Shown piece by piece: positions 43,187 to 52,669 of a stretch of DNA of 64,000 nucleotides. The notes below the pieces were generated by a model. That model made no database searches. It worked only from the letters and a program-made list of their open reading frames with translations, and was not told where the DNA came from. A program made the translations under genes and the position numbers. The stretch comes from Mediterraneibacter catenae (lineage in GTDB: Bacteria; Bacillota; Clostridia; Lachnospirales; Lachnospiraceae), in contig NZ_VMSO01000013.1 of assembly GCF_008691045.1 (NCBI RefSeq), forward strand, positions 1 through 64,000, in the 5' to 3' direction. The first letter of the stretch is position 1. Each line of letters starts with the position of its first letter.

Positions 43187-46033
43187 ATGGGAACTAAGAT
43201 GGATGCCCGGAAATACATCAGGATCCGGGGTGCTAATGAAAATAATCTGAAAAATATAGATGTGGACATCCCGCGAAACGAGCTGGTTGTCCTGACCGGA
43301 TTGAGCGGGTCGGGAAAGTCATCGCTGGCTTTTGACACCATTTATGCCGAGGGGCAGAGGAGATACATGGAGTCACTGTCCTCCTATGCGAGACAGTTTT
43401 TAGGGCAGATGGAGAAGCCGGATGTGGAGAGCATCGAGGGCCTGTCGCCGGCGATTTCCATTGACCAGAAGTCTACAAACCATAACCCCCGTTCCACAGT
43501 GGGAACTGTGACGGAGATTTATGACTATTTCCGTCTTCTTTATGCGAGAGTGGGTATTCCTCACTGCCCGAAGTGCGGCAGGGAGATCGCCAAGCAGACA
43601 GTGGACCAGATGGTGGACCAGATCATGGCTCTGCCGGAACGGACAAGGATCCAGCTTCTGGCGCCTGTTGTGCGGGGACGCAAGGGGACTCACGCAAAAC
43701 TTCTGGAACGTGCCAAGAGAAGCGGGTATGTCCGTGTCCGTATAGACGGCAATATGTATGAACTGTCAGAGGATATTGCACTTGAGAAGAATATCAAGCA
43801 CAATATTGAGATTGTTGTGGATCGTTTGATCGTTCGGCCCGGGATCGAAAAGCGTCTGACAGATTCCGTGGAGAGCGTGCTTCATCTGGCCGAGGGGCTT
43901 TTAGTGGTTGATGTGATCGATGGTGAACCGATGAACTTCAGCCAGAGTTTTTCCTGCCCGGACTGCGGGATCAGCATCGAGGAGATTGAGCCGAGGAGCT
44001 TCTCATTCAACAATCCGTTCGGAGCATGTCCGGAATGTTACGGACTGGGATACAAGATGGAATTTGCGGAAGAGCTGATTATCCCGGATCCGTCGCTCTC
44101 TATCAACGAGGGAGCTATCGCGGTGCTCGGCTGGCAGTCCTGTACGGATAAGTCCAGCTTTACAAGGGCAATTCTGGATGCACTTTGCAAAGAATACAAC
44201 TTTGATCTGGACACACCGTTTGAAAAATATCCGAAAAAGATACATGACATCCTTATAAACGGTACAAACGGAAAGAGTGTAAAAGTATTCTATAAAGGAC
44301 AGCGCGGGGAGGGCGTTTACGACGTAGCTTTTGAAGGGCTGATCAAAAATGTGGAGCGCAGATACAGGGAAACCGGTTCAGAAACGGTGAAAGCAGAGTA
44401 TGAGACATTTATGAATGTTACGCCCTGTTCCGCCTGCGGCGGACAAAGACTGAAACCCGGCGCACTGGCAGTAACTGTCGCTGATAAGAACATTGCAGAA
44501 GTGACTTCTCTTTCCATAGAAAAGCTTCAGCAGTTTTTGAAAGATTTGAAACTGTCTGACACACAGATGATGATCGGAGGACAGATTCTAAAAGAAATCA
44601 GGGCAAGAATACAGTTCCTGATGGATGTAGGACTGGATTATCTTACACTGTCGCGTGCTACCGGAACGCTGTCAGGCGGGGAGGCGCAGCGTATCCGCCT
44701 TGCTACACAGATCGGATCCGGACTTGTGGGAGTGGCGTATATATTAGATGAGCCGAGCATCGGGCTCCATCAGAGGGATAATGATAAGCTTCTTGCCACT
44801 CTCAAGCATCTGAGGGATCTTGGAAATACACTGATCGTAGTTGAGCATGACGAGGACACCATGCTGGCGGCAGATTATATTGTGGATATCGGGCCGGGAG
44901 CCGGCGAACACGGCGGAGAAGTTGTGGCGGCCGGCACAGCGGAAGAGATCATGCAAAATAAAAATTCCGTTACAGGGGCATACTTATCCGGAAAGATTAA
45001 AATTCCGGTGCCTGAGGAACGCAAGAAACCGGACGGATGGCTGAAGGTGATCGGTGCAAAGGAAAATAACCTGAAAAACATCGATGTTGCATTCCCGCTC
45101 GGAGTGATGACATGCGTGACAGGAGTGTCAGGATCGGGGAAGAGCTCCCTTGTAAACGAGATCCTTTACAAGAGGCTTGCACGTGATTTGAACCGTGCGC
45201 GTACTATTCCCGGAAAACACAGAAAGATCGAGGGACTGGACAGGGTAGACAAGGTGATAAATATTGATCAGTCGCCGATCGGGCGTACACCGAGGTCTAA
45301 TCCGGCGACTTACACAGGTGTCTTTGATCTTATCCGCGATCTTTTTGCAGCAACACCGGACGCCAAAGCCAGAGGATATAAGAAGGGCAGATTCAGCTTT
45401 AATGTCAAAGGCGGAAGGTGCGAGGCATGTGCCGGTGACGGTATTCTCAAGATCGAGATGCATTTCCTGCCGGATGTGTATGTGCCCTGCGAAGTCTGCG
45501 GCGGTAAACGTTATAACCGTGAAACTCTGGAAGTAAAATATAAAGGCAAATCGATTTACGATGTACTCAATATGACTGTGGAAGAAGCTCTGGCGTTCTT
45601 TGAACATGTACCCAGCATCCGCAGAAAGATGCAGACACTATATGACGTCGGGCTTTCGTATATCCGTCTGGGACAGCCCTCAACGGAACTTTCCGGAGGA
45701 GAGGCGCAGAGGATCAAACTGGCGGCGGAACTGAGCAAACGCAGTACAGGAAAGACCGTGTATATATTAGATGAACCTACAACAGGACTGCATTTTGCGG
45801 ACGTGCATAAGCTGACTGAGATACTCCGGAGACTCGCCAGTGACGGCAACACGGTCATCGTTATTGAGCATAATCTGGATGTGATCAAAACGGCGGACTA
45901 TATCATCGATATCGGTCCCGAGGGCGGTGACCGCGGCGGTACGGTGGTAGCCTGCGGCACTCCGGAAGAAGTGGCGGCGAATGAAAAGTCCTACACAGGG
46001 AAATATATAGATGAAATGCTGAAAAGAAAATAA
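43187..46033 (+). CDS. uvrA: Excinuclease ABC subunit A
   Basis: A DNA damage recognition ATPase of nucleotide excision repair that loads UvrB. The 948 residues carry two ABC units (Walker [14 protein letters not shown] near residue 35 and [12 protein letters not shown] near 645; signature [12 protein letters not shown] and [12 protein letters not shown]). Zinc modules [16 protein letters not shown] / CPECYG and [16 protein letters not shown] / CEVCGG are intact. The start is taken at 43187 with AAGGAAACATAAG upstream; an ATG four codons later is also possible. It follows uvrB by 50 bases in the same operon. Confidence 0.96.
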   Translation: MGTKMDARKYIRIRGANENNLKNIDVDIPRNELVVLTGLSGSGKSSLAFDTIYAEGQRRYMESLSSYARQFLGQMEKPDVESIEGLSPAISIDQKSTNHNPRSTVGTVTEIYDYFRLLYARVGIPHCPKCGREIAKQTVDQMVDQIMALPERTRIQLLAPVVRGRKGTHAKLLERAKRSGYVRVRIDGNMYELSEDIALEKNIKHNIEIVVDRLIVRPGIEKRLTDSVESVLHLAEGLLVVDVIDGEPMNFSQSFSCPDCGISIEEIEPRSFSFNNPFGACPECYGLGYKMEFAEELIIPDPSLSINEGAIAVLGWQSCTDKSSFTRAILDALCKEYNFDLDTPFEKYPKKIHDILINGTNGKSVKVFYKGQRGEGVYDVAFEGLIKNVERRYRETGSETVKAEYETFMNVTPCSACGGQRLKPGALAVTVADKNIAEVTSLSIEKLQQFLKDLKLSDTQMMIGGQILKEIRARIQFLMDVGLDYLTLSRATGTLSGGEAQRIRLATQIGSGLVGVAYILDEPSIGLHQRDNDKLLATLKHLRDLGNTLIVVEHDEDTMLAADYIVDIGPGAGEHGGEVVAAGTAEEIMQNKNSVTGAYLSGKIKIPVPEERKKPDGWLKVIGAKENNLKNIDVAFPLGVMTCVTGVSGSGKSSLVNEILYKRLARDLNRARTIPGKHRKIEGLDRVDKVINIDQSPIGRTPRSNPATYTGVFDLIRDLFAATPDAKARGYKKGRFSFNVKGGRCEACAGDGILKIEMHFLPDVYVPCEVCGGKRYNRETLEVKYKGKSIYDVLNMTVEEALAFFEHVPSIRRKMQTLYDVGLSYIRLGQPSTELSGGEAQRIKLAAELSKRSTGKTVYILDEPTTGLHFADVHKLTEILRRLASDGNTVIVIEHNLDVIKTADYIIDIGPEGGDRGGTVVACGTPEEVAANEKSYTGKYIDEMLKRK

Positions 46034-46088
46034 AATCCGAAAAAAAGCTTTCCATTTTTTAGAAAGTCTATTATACTGGATAATGCGG

Positions 46089-46115
46089 ACAGGCAGGAGG
46101 AGGGAACCTGCCTGT
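46089..46115 (+). promoter_or_regulatory. Leader hairpin ahead of the mreB-like gene
   Basis: ACAGGCAGG pairs perfectly with CCTGCCTGT around AGGAGGGAA. Being 147 bases upstream of the gene and lacking a T run, it is more like a leader or protein-binding structure than a terminator. A TATACT-like -10 lies just before at about 46072. Confidence 0.35.
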
Positions 46116-46261
46116 ATTCCGTCGTACGGATAGTAAGAGAAAACCTATAGGGAGTGAGATACAGGGATGCTCTGCGCAGGAGTGGATACAATCCGGTTAC
46201 CATTACGAAGCAGAGCGGTTTCGCGGGAAAGAGTATAAAGATTTGGAAGGGAGAATTGAAT

Positions 46262-47251
46262 ATGTCAGTAGATATCGGGATCGATCTTGGTACTGCCAGT
46301 GTACTGGTGTATGTCCATGGCAAGGGCGTTGTGCTCAAAGAGCCCTCGGTCGTTGCCTTTGACAGGGATACAAATGTGATAAAAGCGATCGGCGAGGAAG
46401 CACGTCTCATGCTCGGAAGAACACCGGGGAATATCGTAGCGGTTCGGCCGCTGCGTCAGGGTGTGATTTCAGACTATACAGTGACGGAGAAGATGATCAA
46501 GTATTTCGTACAGAAAGCTCTCGGGAGACGTACTTTTAAGAAGCCGCGCATCAGTATCTGTGTACCGAGCGGAGTGACTGAGGTGGAGAAGAAGGCAGTA
46601 GAAGAAGCTACATTTGCGGCCGGGGCGAGAGAGGTTCATCTGATCGAGGAGCCGGTGGCGGCAGCCATAGGTGCCGGGATTGATATCGCTAAACCATGCG
46701 GGAACATGATCGTGGATATCGGCGGCGGGACTTCAGATATCGCTGTTATCTCTCTTGGCGGCACAGTAGTCAACACTTCTATTAAAGTCGCGGGAGATGA
46801 TTTTGACGAGGCAATCGTCCGTTATATGAGAAAGAAACATAATCTTCTGATCGGTGAGAGAACCGCGGAGGATATCAAGATAAAGATCGGGACAACCTAT
46901 CCTCTCGTGGAAGAGGAGACGATGGAAGTCAGAGGGAGAAACCTTGTGACCGGACTGCCGAAGACTGTCACAGTGACTTCTTCCGAGACGGAGGAGGCTT
47001 TGAGGGAAGCCACCAGCCAGATCGTTGAGGCTGTCATCTCAGTTCTGGAGCAGACGCCTCCGGAGCTTTCGGCGGACATCCTCGACCGGGGGATTGTCCT
47101 GACAGGAGGAGGAGCGATGCTTCGGGGACTTGAGGAACTGATTGAAGAAAAGACAGGGATCAATACAATGACTGCCGAAGATCCGATGAAAGTGGTGGCT
47201 ATTGGAACCGGCGAGTTTGTAGAGTTTATGAGCGGCAGAAAGGATTTCTGA
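46262..47251 (+). CDS. MreB/Mbl-type actin-like cell shape protein
   Basis: A 329-residue bacterial actin that forms membrane-associated filaments guiding cell-wall synthesis. The ATPase motifs are present: phosphate 1 IGIDLGTASVLVYV near the start, phosphate 2 MIVDIGGGTSDIAVI, and adenosine motif GIVLTGGGAMLRG. The start at 46262 follows GGAAGGGAGAATTG; the upstream frame gives a basic unconserved tail of 36 residues and is rejected. No mreC, mreD or rodA sits nearby, so this looks like a dispersed MreB paralogue of the Mbl/MreBH kind. recD2 follows across a hairpin. Confidence 0.92.
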   Translation: MSVDIGIDLGTASVLVYVHGKGVVLKEPSVVAFDRDTNVIKAIGEEARLMLGRTPGNIVAVRPLRQGVISDYTVTEKMIKYFVQKALGRRTFKKPRISICVPSGVTEVEKKAVEEATFAAGAREVHLIEEPVAAAIGAGIDIAKPCGNMIVDIGGGTSDIAVISLGGTVVNTSIKVAGDDFDEAIVRYMRKKHNLLIGERTAEDIKIKIGTTYPLVEEETMEVRGRNLVTGLPKTVTVTSSETEEALREATSQIVEAVISVLEQTPPELSADILDRGIVLTGGGAMLRGLEELIEEKTGINTMTAEDPMKVVAIGTGEFVEFMSGRKDF

Positions 47252-47277
47252 GTATCTGCCGTGGGAATGGTTATCAG

Positions 47278-47307
47278 CAGGGATGTGAGCGGTAAGACAC
47301 ATCCCTG
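47278..47307 (+). terminator. Hairpin between mreB-like gene and recD2
   Basis: CAGGGATGTG and CACATCCCTG form a perfect 10-base stem, followed only by TTCTGCG. It may be a weak terminator or an attenuating structure ahead of recD2, whose start is 27 bases further. Confidence 0.55.
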
Positions 47308-47333
47308 TTCTGCGTAAATGAAAGGGTTAAATT

Positions 47334-49556
47334 TTGGAAACAGTTACAGGTTACGTGGAGCATATTGTGTTCCGCAATGAGGAAAACGGCTATACAGTAT
47401 TTCATCTGGGAAATGACGACGGTGAAGTGACCTGCGTGGGAAATTTTAACTTCATCAATGAAGGGGAACTGCTGGAGCTGTCAGGGGAATATGTAAACCA
47501 CAACGTATACGGCACTCAATTGAAAGTAATCTCCCATACAGTAAAGGAGCCGGAAGATATTATTTCGATCGAAAAGTATCTGGGATCCGGTGCAATTAAA
47601 GGTGTGGGTGCAGCTCTGGCCGGCCGGATCGTAAAGAAGTTCAAGAAAGACACGTTTCGGATCATAGAGGAGGAGCCGGAAAGGCTGGCGGAGATCAAGG
47701 GAATCAGTGAGCGCAAAGCCAGAGAGATCGCGGTACAGGTTGAGGAGAAGAAGGATATGCGTAAGGCAATGATCTATCTCCAGAAATACGGAATCTCAAC
47801 AAAGCTTGCGGCAAAGATTTATCAATATTACGGTATGCGTGTATACAAAGTGCTTGAGGAAAATCCATATCAGCTTGCTGACAATATCGAAGGCGTAGGG
47901 TTCAAGACAGCAGATGAGATCGCAGCGCGTATCGGCATACATACAGATTCTGATTACCGGATCAAGAGCGGATTGTTTTATACTCTGCAGCAGGCAGTCG
48001 GTGAAGGGCATGTGTTCCTGCCGCAGGAGATCCTGATGCGGAGAGCGGGAGCGCTTCTCGGGGTGGAGATCCATGACATAGAGAAGCATATCATGGATCT
48101 TTGTATTGAGAAGAAGACTGTGATGAAAGAAGAGGATGGAGAGATACGGATCTATCCGGCTCATTATTATTATCTGGAACTCAATACAGCCAAAATGCTC
48201 CATGATCTTGATATCAACTGTGACATGCCGGAGGACATGATGGAACGGCGGCTCTCTAAAGTGGAGGAGACAGAACAGATCGAGCTTGACCCCATGCAGC
48301 ACAGAGCAGTGATCGAGTCTATTAAACACGGACTGCTCATTCTGACAGGAGGACCGGGAACAGGTAAAACGACAACTATCAATACGATGATCCGCTTTTT
48401 TGACAGCGAAGGCATGAGCATCCTTCTTGCCGCGCCCACCGGCCGGGCAGCCAAGCGAATGACCGAAGCTACCGGATATGAGGCACAGACGATCCATCGG
48501 CTTTTGGAAGTCAATGTCAATCCGGAGGAGGAAGAGAGTGTGGGCGGTTTCCTGAGAAACCGGCAGAATCCTCTGGAAGCAGATGTGATCATTATCGATG
48601 AAATGTCAATGGTCGATCTGCCGCTGATGCATGCGCTTCTGTCTGCTGTTGTACCGGGAACACGCCTGATCCTGGTGGGGGATGTGGATCAGCTTCCATC
48701 CGTGGGGCCGGGCAGTGTCCTTAAAGATGTAATCGCGTCCGAACAGTTCCCTGTTGTAACGCTGACAAGGATTTTCCGGCAGGCGGGAGAAAGTGATATT
48801 GTTGTCAACGCACATAAAATCAATGCAGGAGAACCTGTCGTGCTGGATAATAAGAGCCGAGATTTCTTTTTCCTGAAGCGCCAGGATGCAGATACGATCA
48901 TAGGGATCACTATTATGCTGATCCAGAAAAAGCTGCCGAAGTACGTGCATGCCGGTCAAAATGATATTCAGGTCATGACACCGACAAGAAAAGGGCTTTT
49001 GGGAGTAGAGCGGCTTAACACGATCCTGCAGAGATATCTGAATCCGGAAGACCCGAAGAAGAACGAAAAGGAAATTAACGGCCGCCTTTTCCGCGAAGGC
49101 GACAAGGTAATGCAGATCAAGAATAATTATCAGCTTGAGTGGGAGATTACGACGAAGTTCGGACTGACGGTAGACAGCGGCACTGGGATTTTTAACGGTG
49201 ATATGGGGATAATCACGGAAATCAATGAATATACGGAAACAATAGAAGTAGAGTTTGATGAGGCGAGAAAAGTCAAATACGGATATGATATGACAGAAGA
49301 ACTGGAGCTGGCCTATGCGATCACGGTGCATAAGTCCCAGGGGAGTGAGTATCCGGCAGTGATTATTCCGCTTCTGCCGGGTCCAAGACTTCTCTATACA
49401 AGAAACCTATTATATACAGCAGTGACCAGGGCTAAGAAATGTCTGACGATCGTGGGGAGTGATGCGGTATTCCAGGAAATGATACAAAACAAAAACGAGC
49501 AGGAGAGATATACAAGTCTGGCGGAAAGAATCAGAGAGTATCAGGCTCCCTTCTGA
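47334..49556 (+). CDS. recD2: RecD2-type ATP-dependent DNA helicase
   Basis: A 5'-3' helicase of the SF1 RecD2 class, which works without RecBC. The 740 residues comprise an N-terminal OB-like and helix-hairpin-helix region (GSGAIKGVGAALAGRIVKKF, IKGISERKAREIA and IEGVGFKTADEIA), then the motor with Walker A LTGGPGTGKTTTIN, DEMSMVD Walker B, and the late motif AYAITVHKSQGSEYP. The start codon is TTG at 47334, with GAAAGGG eight bases before it. Its stop TGA overlaps the apparent CTG start of comF in the tetranucleotide CTGA. Confidence 0.93.
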   Translation: METVTGYVEHIVFRNEENGYTVFHLGNDDGEVTCVGNFNFINEGELLELSGEYVNHNVYGTQLKVISHTVKEPEDIISIEKYLGSGAIKGVGAALAGRIVKKFKKDTFRIIEEEPERLAEIKGISERKAREIAVQVEEKKDMRKAMIYLQKYGISTKLAAKIYQYYGMRVYKVLEENPYQLADNIEGVGFKTADEIAARIGIHTDSDYRIKSGLFYTLQQAVGEGHVFLPQEILMRRAGALLGVEIHDIEKHIMDLCIEKKTVMKEEDGEIRIYPAHYYYLELNTAKMLHDLDINCDMPEDMMERRLSKVEETEQIELDPMQHRAVIESIKHGLLILTGGPGTGKTTTINTMIRFFDSEGMSILLAAPTGRAAKRMTEATGYEAQTIHRLLEVNVNPEEEESVGGFLRNRQNPLEADVIIIDEMSMVDLPLMHALLSAVVPGTRLILVGDVDQLPSVGPGSVLKDVIASEQFPVVTLTRIFRQAGESDIVVNAHKINAGEPVVLDNKSRDFFFLKRQDADTIIGITIMLIQKKLPKYVHAGQNDIQVMTPTRKGLLGVERLNTILQRYLNPEDPKKNEKEINGRLFREGDKVMQIKNNYQLEWEITTKFGLTVDSGTGIFNGDMGIITEINEYTETIEVEFDEARKVKYGYDMTEELELAYAITVHKSQGSEYPAVIIPLLPGPRLLYTRNLLYTAVTRAKKCLTIVGSDAVFQEMIQNKNEQERYTSLAERIREYQAPF

Positions 49557-50260
49557 ATATAGCTGCGGATTGGATCCTCGGGCTTCTCTATCCGGCAGTC
49601 TGTCCGTTTTGCGGCCGGATATCGCCCGAGGGGATCTGTGAGAGATGCAGGAAGAAAATTGTATATATACAAGAACCGCGCTGCATGAAGTGCGGAAAAC
49701 CGCTCCGTACAGATACAGAGGAGTATTGTCCTGACTGCAGGGAACACGGATCTTATCTGAACTGCGGACTGAATCTGTGGATGCACAGAGAACCAGTCGC
49801 CGGAGCGCTGTATAGATTTAAATACCATAACAGGCGCAGCTTCGGAAAGATATTTGCCTGTGAATTGGCAGAGCATTACAGGAGTCAGATCAGTAACTGG
49901 GAGATTGAGCAGATCATCCCGATCCCTCTTCACAGATCCCGCATGAGAAAGCGCGGTTTTAATCAGGCCGAAATCATAGCCCGCGAACTTTCCGATGCGA
50001 CAGGAATATCAGTGTGTACAAATGCACTGTTCAGAATAAGGAAGACGGCGCCACAGAAAAGCCTCGGAAGAAAGAAAAGACAGGCAAATCTGCAGGGGGC
50101 ATTTGCAGTTTCAAAAACGTGGAAACCATGCAGAAATGCACTTCTCATAGATGATATTTATACGACTGGGGCAACGCTCAATAAAGCCGCAAAAATGCTC
50201 AGAATGGCAGGGGTTCAAAATGTTTACTTTTTAACCATAAGCATTGGACAAGGTATCTGA
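49553..50260 (+). CDS. comF: ComF family phosphoribosyltransferase-like protein, apparent CTG start
   Basis: ComF proteins assist DNA uptake or recombination after entry and have a PRT-like fold. An N-terminal zinc ribbon (CPFCG ... CERC ... CMKCG ... CPDC) precedes the core IIPIPLHRSRMRKRGFNQAE and the PRPP loop ALLIDDIYTTGATLNKA. The first ATG (49685) would cut off half of the zinc ribbon. The frame is open upstream to 49463, but no ATG, GTG or TTG occurs in it; the only near-start codon in a sensible place is CTG at 49553, in CTGA overlap with the recD2 stop. Translation from there gives 235 residues, the usual family length. Start assignment is inferred; a sequencing error could also explain it. 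Confidence 0.82.
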   Translation: MNIAADWILGLLYPAVCPFCGRISPEGICERCRKKIVYIQEPRCMKCGKPLRTDTEEYCPDCREHGSYLNCGLNLWMHREPVAGALYRFKYHNRRSFGKIFACELAEHYRSQISNWEIEQIIPIPLHRSRMRKRGFNQAEIIARELSDATGISVCTNALFRIRKTAPQKSLGRKKRQANLQGAFAVSKTWKPCRNALLIDDIYTTGATLNKAAKMLRMAGVQNVYFLTISIGQGI

Positions 50261-50330
50261 GTATATGATATACTAAAACATAATGGACTGAAATAGTATG
50301 CAGTACATAGGAAGGACGTGTAAAAGCGTT

Positions 50331-50735
50331 ATGATTGATAAGAGAAAAGTACGTCTGATGACAAGAGCTTCAATCTATGAAAAGAAATATGGGGAAGAAG
50401 ATATAAAAATCACCGGCTATTATCAGAAAGATTACTCAAGTATAAATACATGGATTACTCTGATCTGGGTGACCGCGGGATATCTCCTGCTTGCACTTCT
50501 TTTGGTTTTGGCGGTGGGTGTAGACCTGGTGGAAGGCATCACGATAGCAAGGCTCCTTCTCATTGCAGCGGCTGTTCTTGTATCCTATCTGTCTCTCCTG
50601 ATCATATATGGAATCGGGGCAGGTTCATTTTACAGGAAAAAACATATCCGGGCTAAACAGAGAATGAAAAAATATATGCGGGATTTATCCCGACTGGAAA
50701 AAATGAGTCAAAAAAAGGAGATACACAGATCATGA
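50331..50735 (+). CDS. Small membrane protein of unknown function
   Basis: A 134-residue protein with two hydrophobic helices (WITLIWVTAGYLLLALLLVLAVG and LLLIAAAVLVSYLSLLIIYG) between a basic N-terminal part and a highly basic C-terminal tail (KKHIRAKQRMKKYMRDLSRLEKM). No family recognised. The start at 50331 is chosen over an ATG 33 bases upstream because GAAGGACG precedes it; neither site is strong. Its stop overlaps the next gene by four bases (ATGA), so the two are translated together and precede cdaA. Confidence 0.65.
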   Translation: MIDKRKVRLMTRASIYEKKYGEEDIKITGYYQKDYSSINTWITLIWVTAGYLLLALLLVLAVGVDLVEGITIARLLLIAAAVLVSYLSLLIIYGIGAGSFYRKKHIRAKQRMKKYMRDLSRLEKMSQKKEIHRS

Positions 50736-51781
50736 GTACGTTATTTGTCTGGAGAGAAAAGCTGCGGGAAATATACGCGAAGCATTCCACTTATATTCTG
50801 AAAGCACTGCAGCTTATACTTGGCCTTGTCCTGTTTGGCCTGATCAATGTCAATATAGGTTTCATGGAAATGGCTTCCTCTGTTTTCTGTACAGTAGGTC
50901 TGGCGGTAATCTGTACTTTTTTCCCAATGATCGTGATGGTCACGGCAGCAGCGGTTCTCATCCTTGTACATTTTTATTCACTATCACTGCCGATCGCCGC
51001 AGTTTCACTGGTTATCTTTCTGGTGATGTATATTTTTTATTTCCGTTTTACCCCGAAGAAGGCATGGCTGGTTCTTCTTGCAGCGCTCGCTTTCGGACTT
51101 AAGATTCCGCTTGTGATTCCGGTTGTGTTCGGACTTATGGGAACACCGGTATGGATCGTGCCGGCGTCCTGTGGTGTGATAGCATTTTATATGGTGGATT
51201 TTGTTAAGGATTCCGCGGCGGCGTTCAGAAGCGCAGATGCGGAGGGGCTTTTTGACAGCCTGATGAGTTTTACCAGGCAGGTACTGACGAGCAAAGAAAT
51301 GTGGCTGATGGTGGTGACTGTCGTGCTGGGGATACTTGTAGTGAATCTGATTCGTACACGGGCCGTGGATCATGCGTGGAAGATTGCCTCTGCAGCAGGA
51401 GCTGCTGTCTGCGTGATCGCTTCTGCAGCAGGTAATATTGCTTTGGATGCAGGGATTTCCTATGCGGAGATTGTTGTCAGTGCCATACTGGGGATTGCAG
51501 TCGGACTGGTTCTGGAATTCCTTTTCTTCTCGGTTGATTATTCCAGAACAGAGAATATACAGTTTGAGGATGATGAATACTACTATTATGTAAAGGCGGT
51601 TCCGAAAGTCGGAGTTTCTGTTCCTGAAAAAGAAGTAAAACATATTACAGGAAACAAGCCCCGTGAGAAACAGGACACCGCACCTGAGGAAACCGGGAAT
51701 ACAAATACAGAAGAGATACTTCTGACAAGAAGCTTAAGTAAAGAGCTCGGACTTGACCAGGAAAAGGGGAAAACCGAGTAA
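50732..51781 (+). CDS. Polytopic membrane protein of unknown function upstream of cdaA
   Basis: A 349-residue protein with about eight membrane segments in its first 275 residues, then a hydrophilic acidic tail (DDEYYYYVKAVPKVGVSV and a Glu/Thr-rich stretch) ending near KSLSKELGLDQ-like charged residues. I do not recognise its domain. The ATG follows AAGGAGATACAC and overlaps the previous stop. cdaA starts 21 bases after it. The constant pairing with a small membrane gene and cdaA/cdaR suggests a shared envelope or osmotic function, but that is inference. Confidence 0.72.
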   Translation: MSTLFVWREKLREIYAKHSTYILKALQLILGLVLFGLINVNIGFMEMASSVFCTVGLAVICTFFPMIVMVTAAAVLILVHFYSLSLPIAAVSLVIFLVMYIFYFRFTPKKAWLVLLAALAFGLKIPLVIPVVFGLMGTPVWIVPASCGVIAFYMVDFVKDSAAAFRSADAEGLFDSLMSFTRQVLTSKEMWLMVVTVVLGILVVNLIRTRAVDHAWKIASAAGAAVCVIASAAGNIALDAGISYAEIVVSAILGIAVGLVLEFLFFSVDYSRTENIQFEDDEYYYYVKAVPKVGVSVPEKEVKHITGNKPREKQDTAPEETGNTNTEEILLTRSLSKELGLDQEKGKTE

Positions 51782-51802
51782 ATAAGGCGGTGACATACAG
51801 TT

Positions 51803-52669
51803 ATGATAGACTGGCTGAAAAATTTTATAGACAACTACACAGAGGGAATGTATCTTCCGAATGTGCAGATTAAAGATGTTGTTGAAATACTGATAATTAC
51901 AGTGATTTTGTATGAAATCATGCTCTGGATCAAGAACACGAAGGCGTGGATGCTCCTGAGAGGAATCATTATGCTTGGGGCTTTTATCCTGCTGGCATGG
52001 ATTTTTCAAATGCATACGATCTTGTATCTGGCAGCCCAGTCCATTAATGTGCTTGCAATTGCTGCTATTGTGGTTTTTCAGCCTGAACTTCGCCGTGCCT
52101 TGGAGAAGCTGGGGGAAAAGAATCTGCTGAGCAATATCAATCTGTTTGATAAGAGTCGCGAGAATGAACGTTTTTCTGATATGACAGCAGACAGTATTGT
52201 TTCAGCATGCTATGCAATGGGGAATGTATGTACAGGAGCGCTTATCGTGGTTGAGCAGGCGATCAGGCTCAACGAATACGAGATGACCGGAATCGAACTG
52301 GACTGTAAAGTATCCTCCCAGGTATTGATCAATATATTTGAGCACAATACACCTCTCCATGATGGGGCAGTCATCATACGAGGTGACAGAATTACCTCGG
52401 CAACATGTTATCTGCCCCTCTCAGATAACATGAGTATCAGTAAAGATCTGGGTACGAGACACAGAGCGGCGCTCGGTATGAGTGAGGTCTGTGATGCGCT
52501 TGTGATCGTCGTCTCAGAGGAGACCGGCCTGGTATCAGTTGCCATGGGAGGAAATCTGACACGGGGAGTCAAGAGGGAAGAACTGCGGGAGAAACTGAGC
52601 CAGATTCAGTATAGGAATACAGAGACGAAGAGGAGATTCACTATACGGAAAGGATGGCGCAGAAAATGA
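51803..52669 (+). CDS. cdaA: Diadenylate cyclase CdaA
   Basis: It condenses two ATP to the second messenger c-di-AMP. The 288-residue protein has three N-terminal membrane helices (to about residue 80) and a DisA_N-type DAC domain with the signature DGAVIIRGDRI (about 190-200) and RHRAALGMSE (about 217-226). cdaR overlaps its end by four bases, the usual cdaA-cdaR order; glmM is not in this window. In other Bacillota c-di-AMP controls potassium import and wall homeostasis, and this window also encodes TrkA/TrkH and LCP/teichoic acid functions. Confidence 0.95.
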   Translation: MIDWLKNFIDNYTEGMYLPNVQIKDVVEILIITVILYEIMLWIKNTKAWMLLRGIIMLGAFILLAWIFQMHTILYLAAQSINVLAIAAIVVFQPELRRALEKLGEKNLLSNINLFDKSRENERFSDMTADSIVSACYAMGNVCTGALIVVEQAIRLNEYEMTGIELDCKVSSQVLINIFEHNTPLHDGAVIIRGDRITSATCYLPLSDNMSISKDLGTRHRAALGMSEVCDALVIVVSEETGLVSVAMGGNLTRGVKREELREKLSQIQYRNTETKRRFTIRKGWRRK

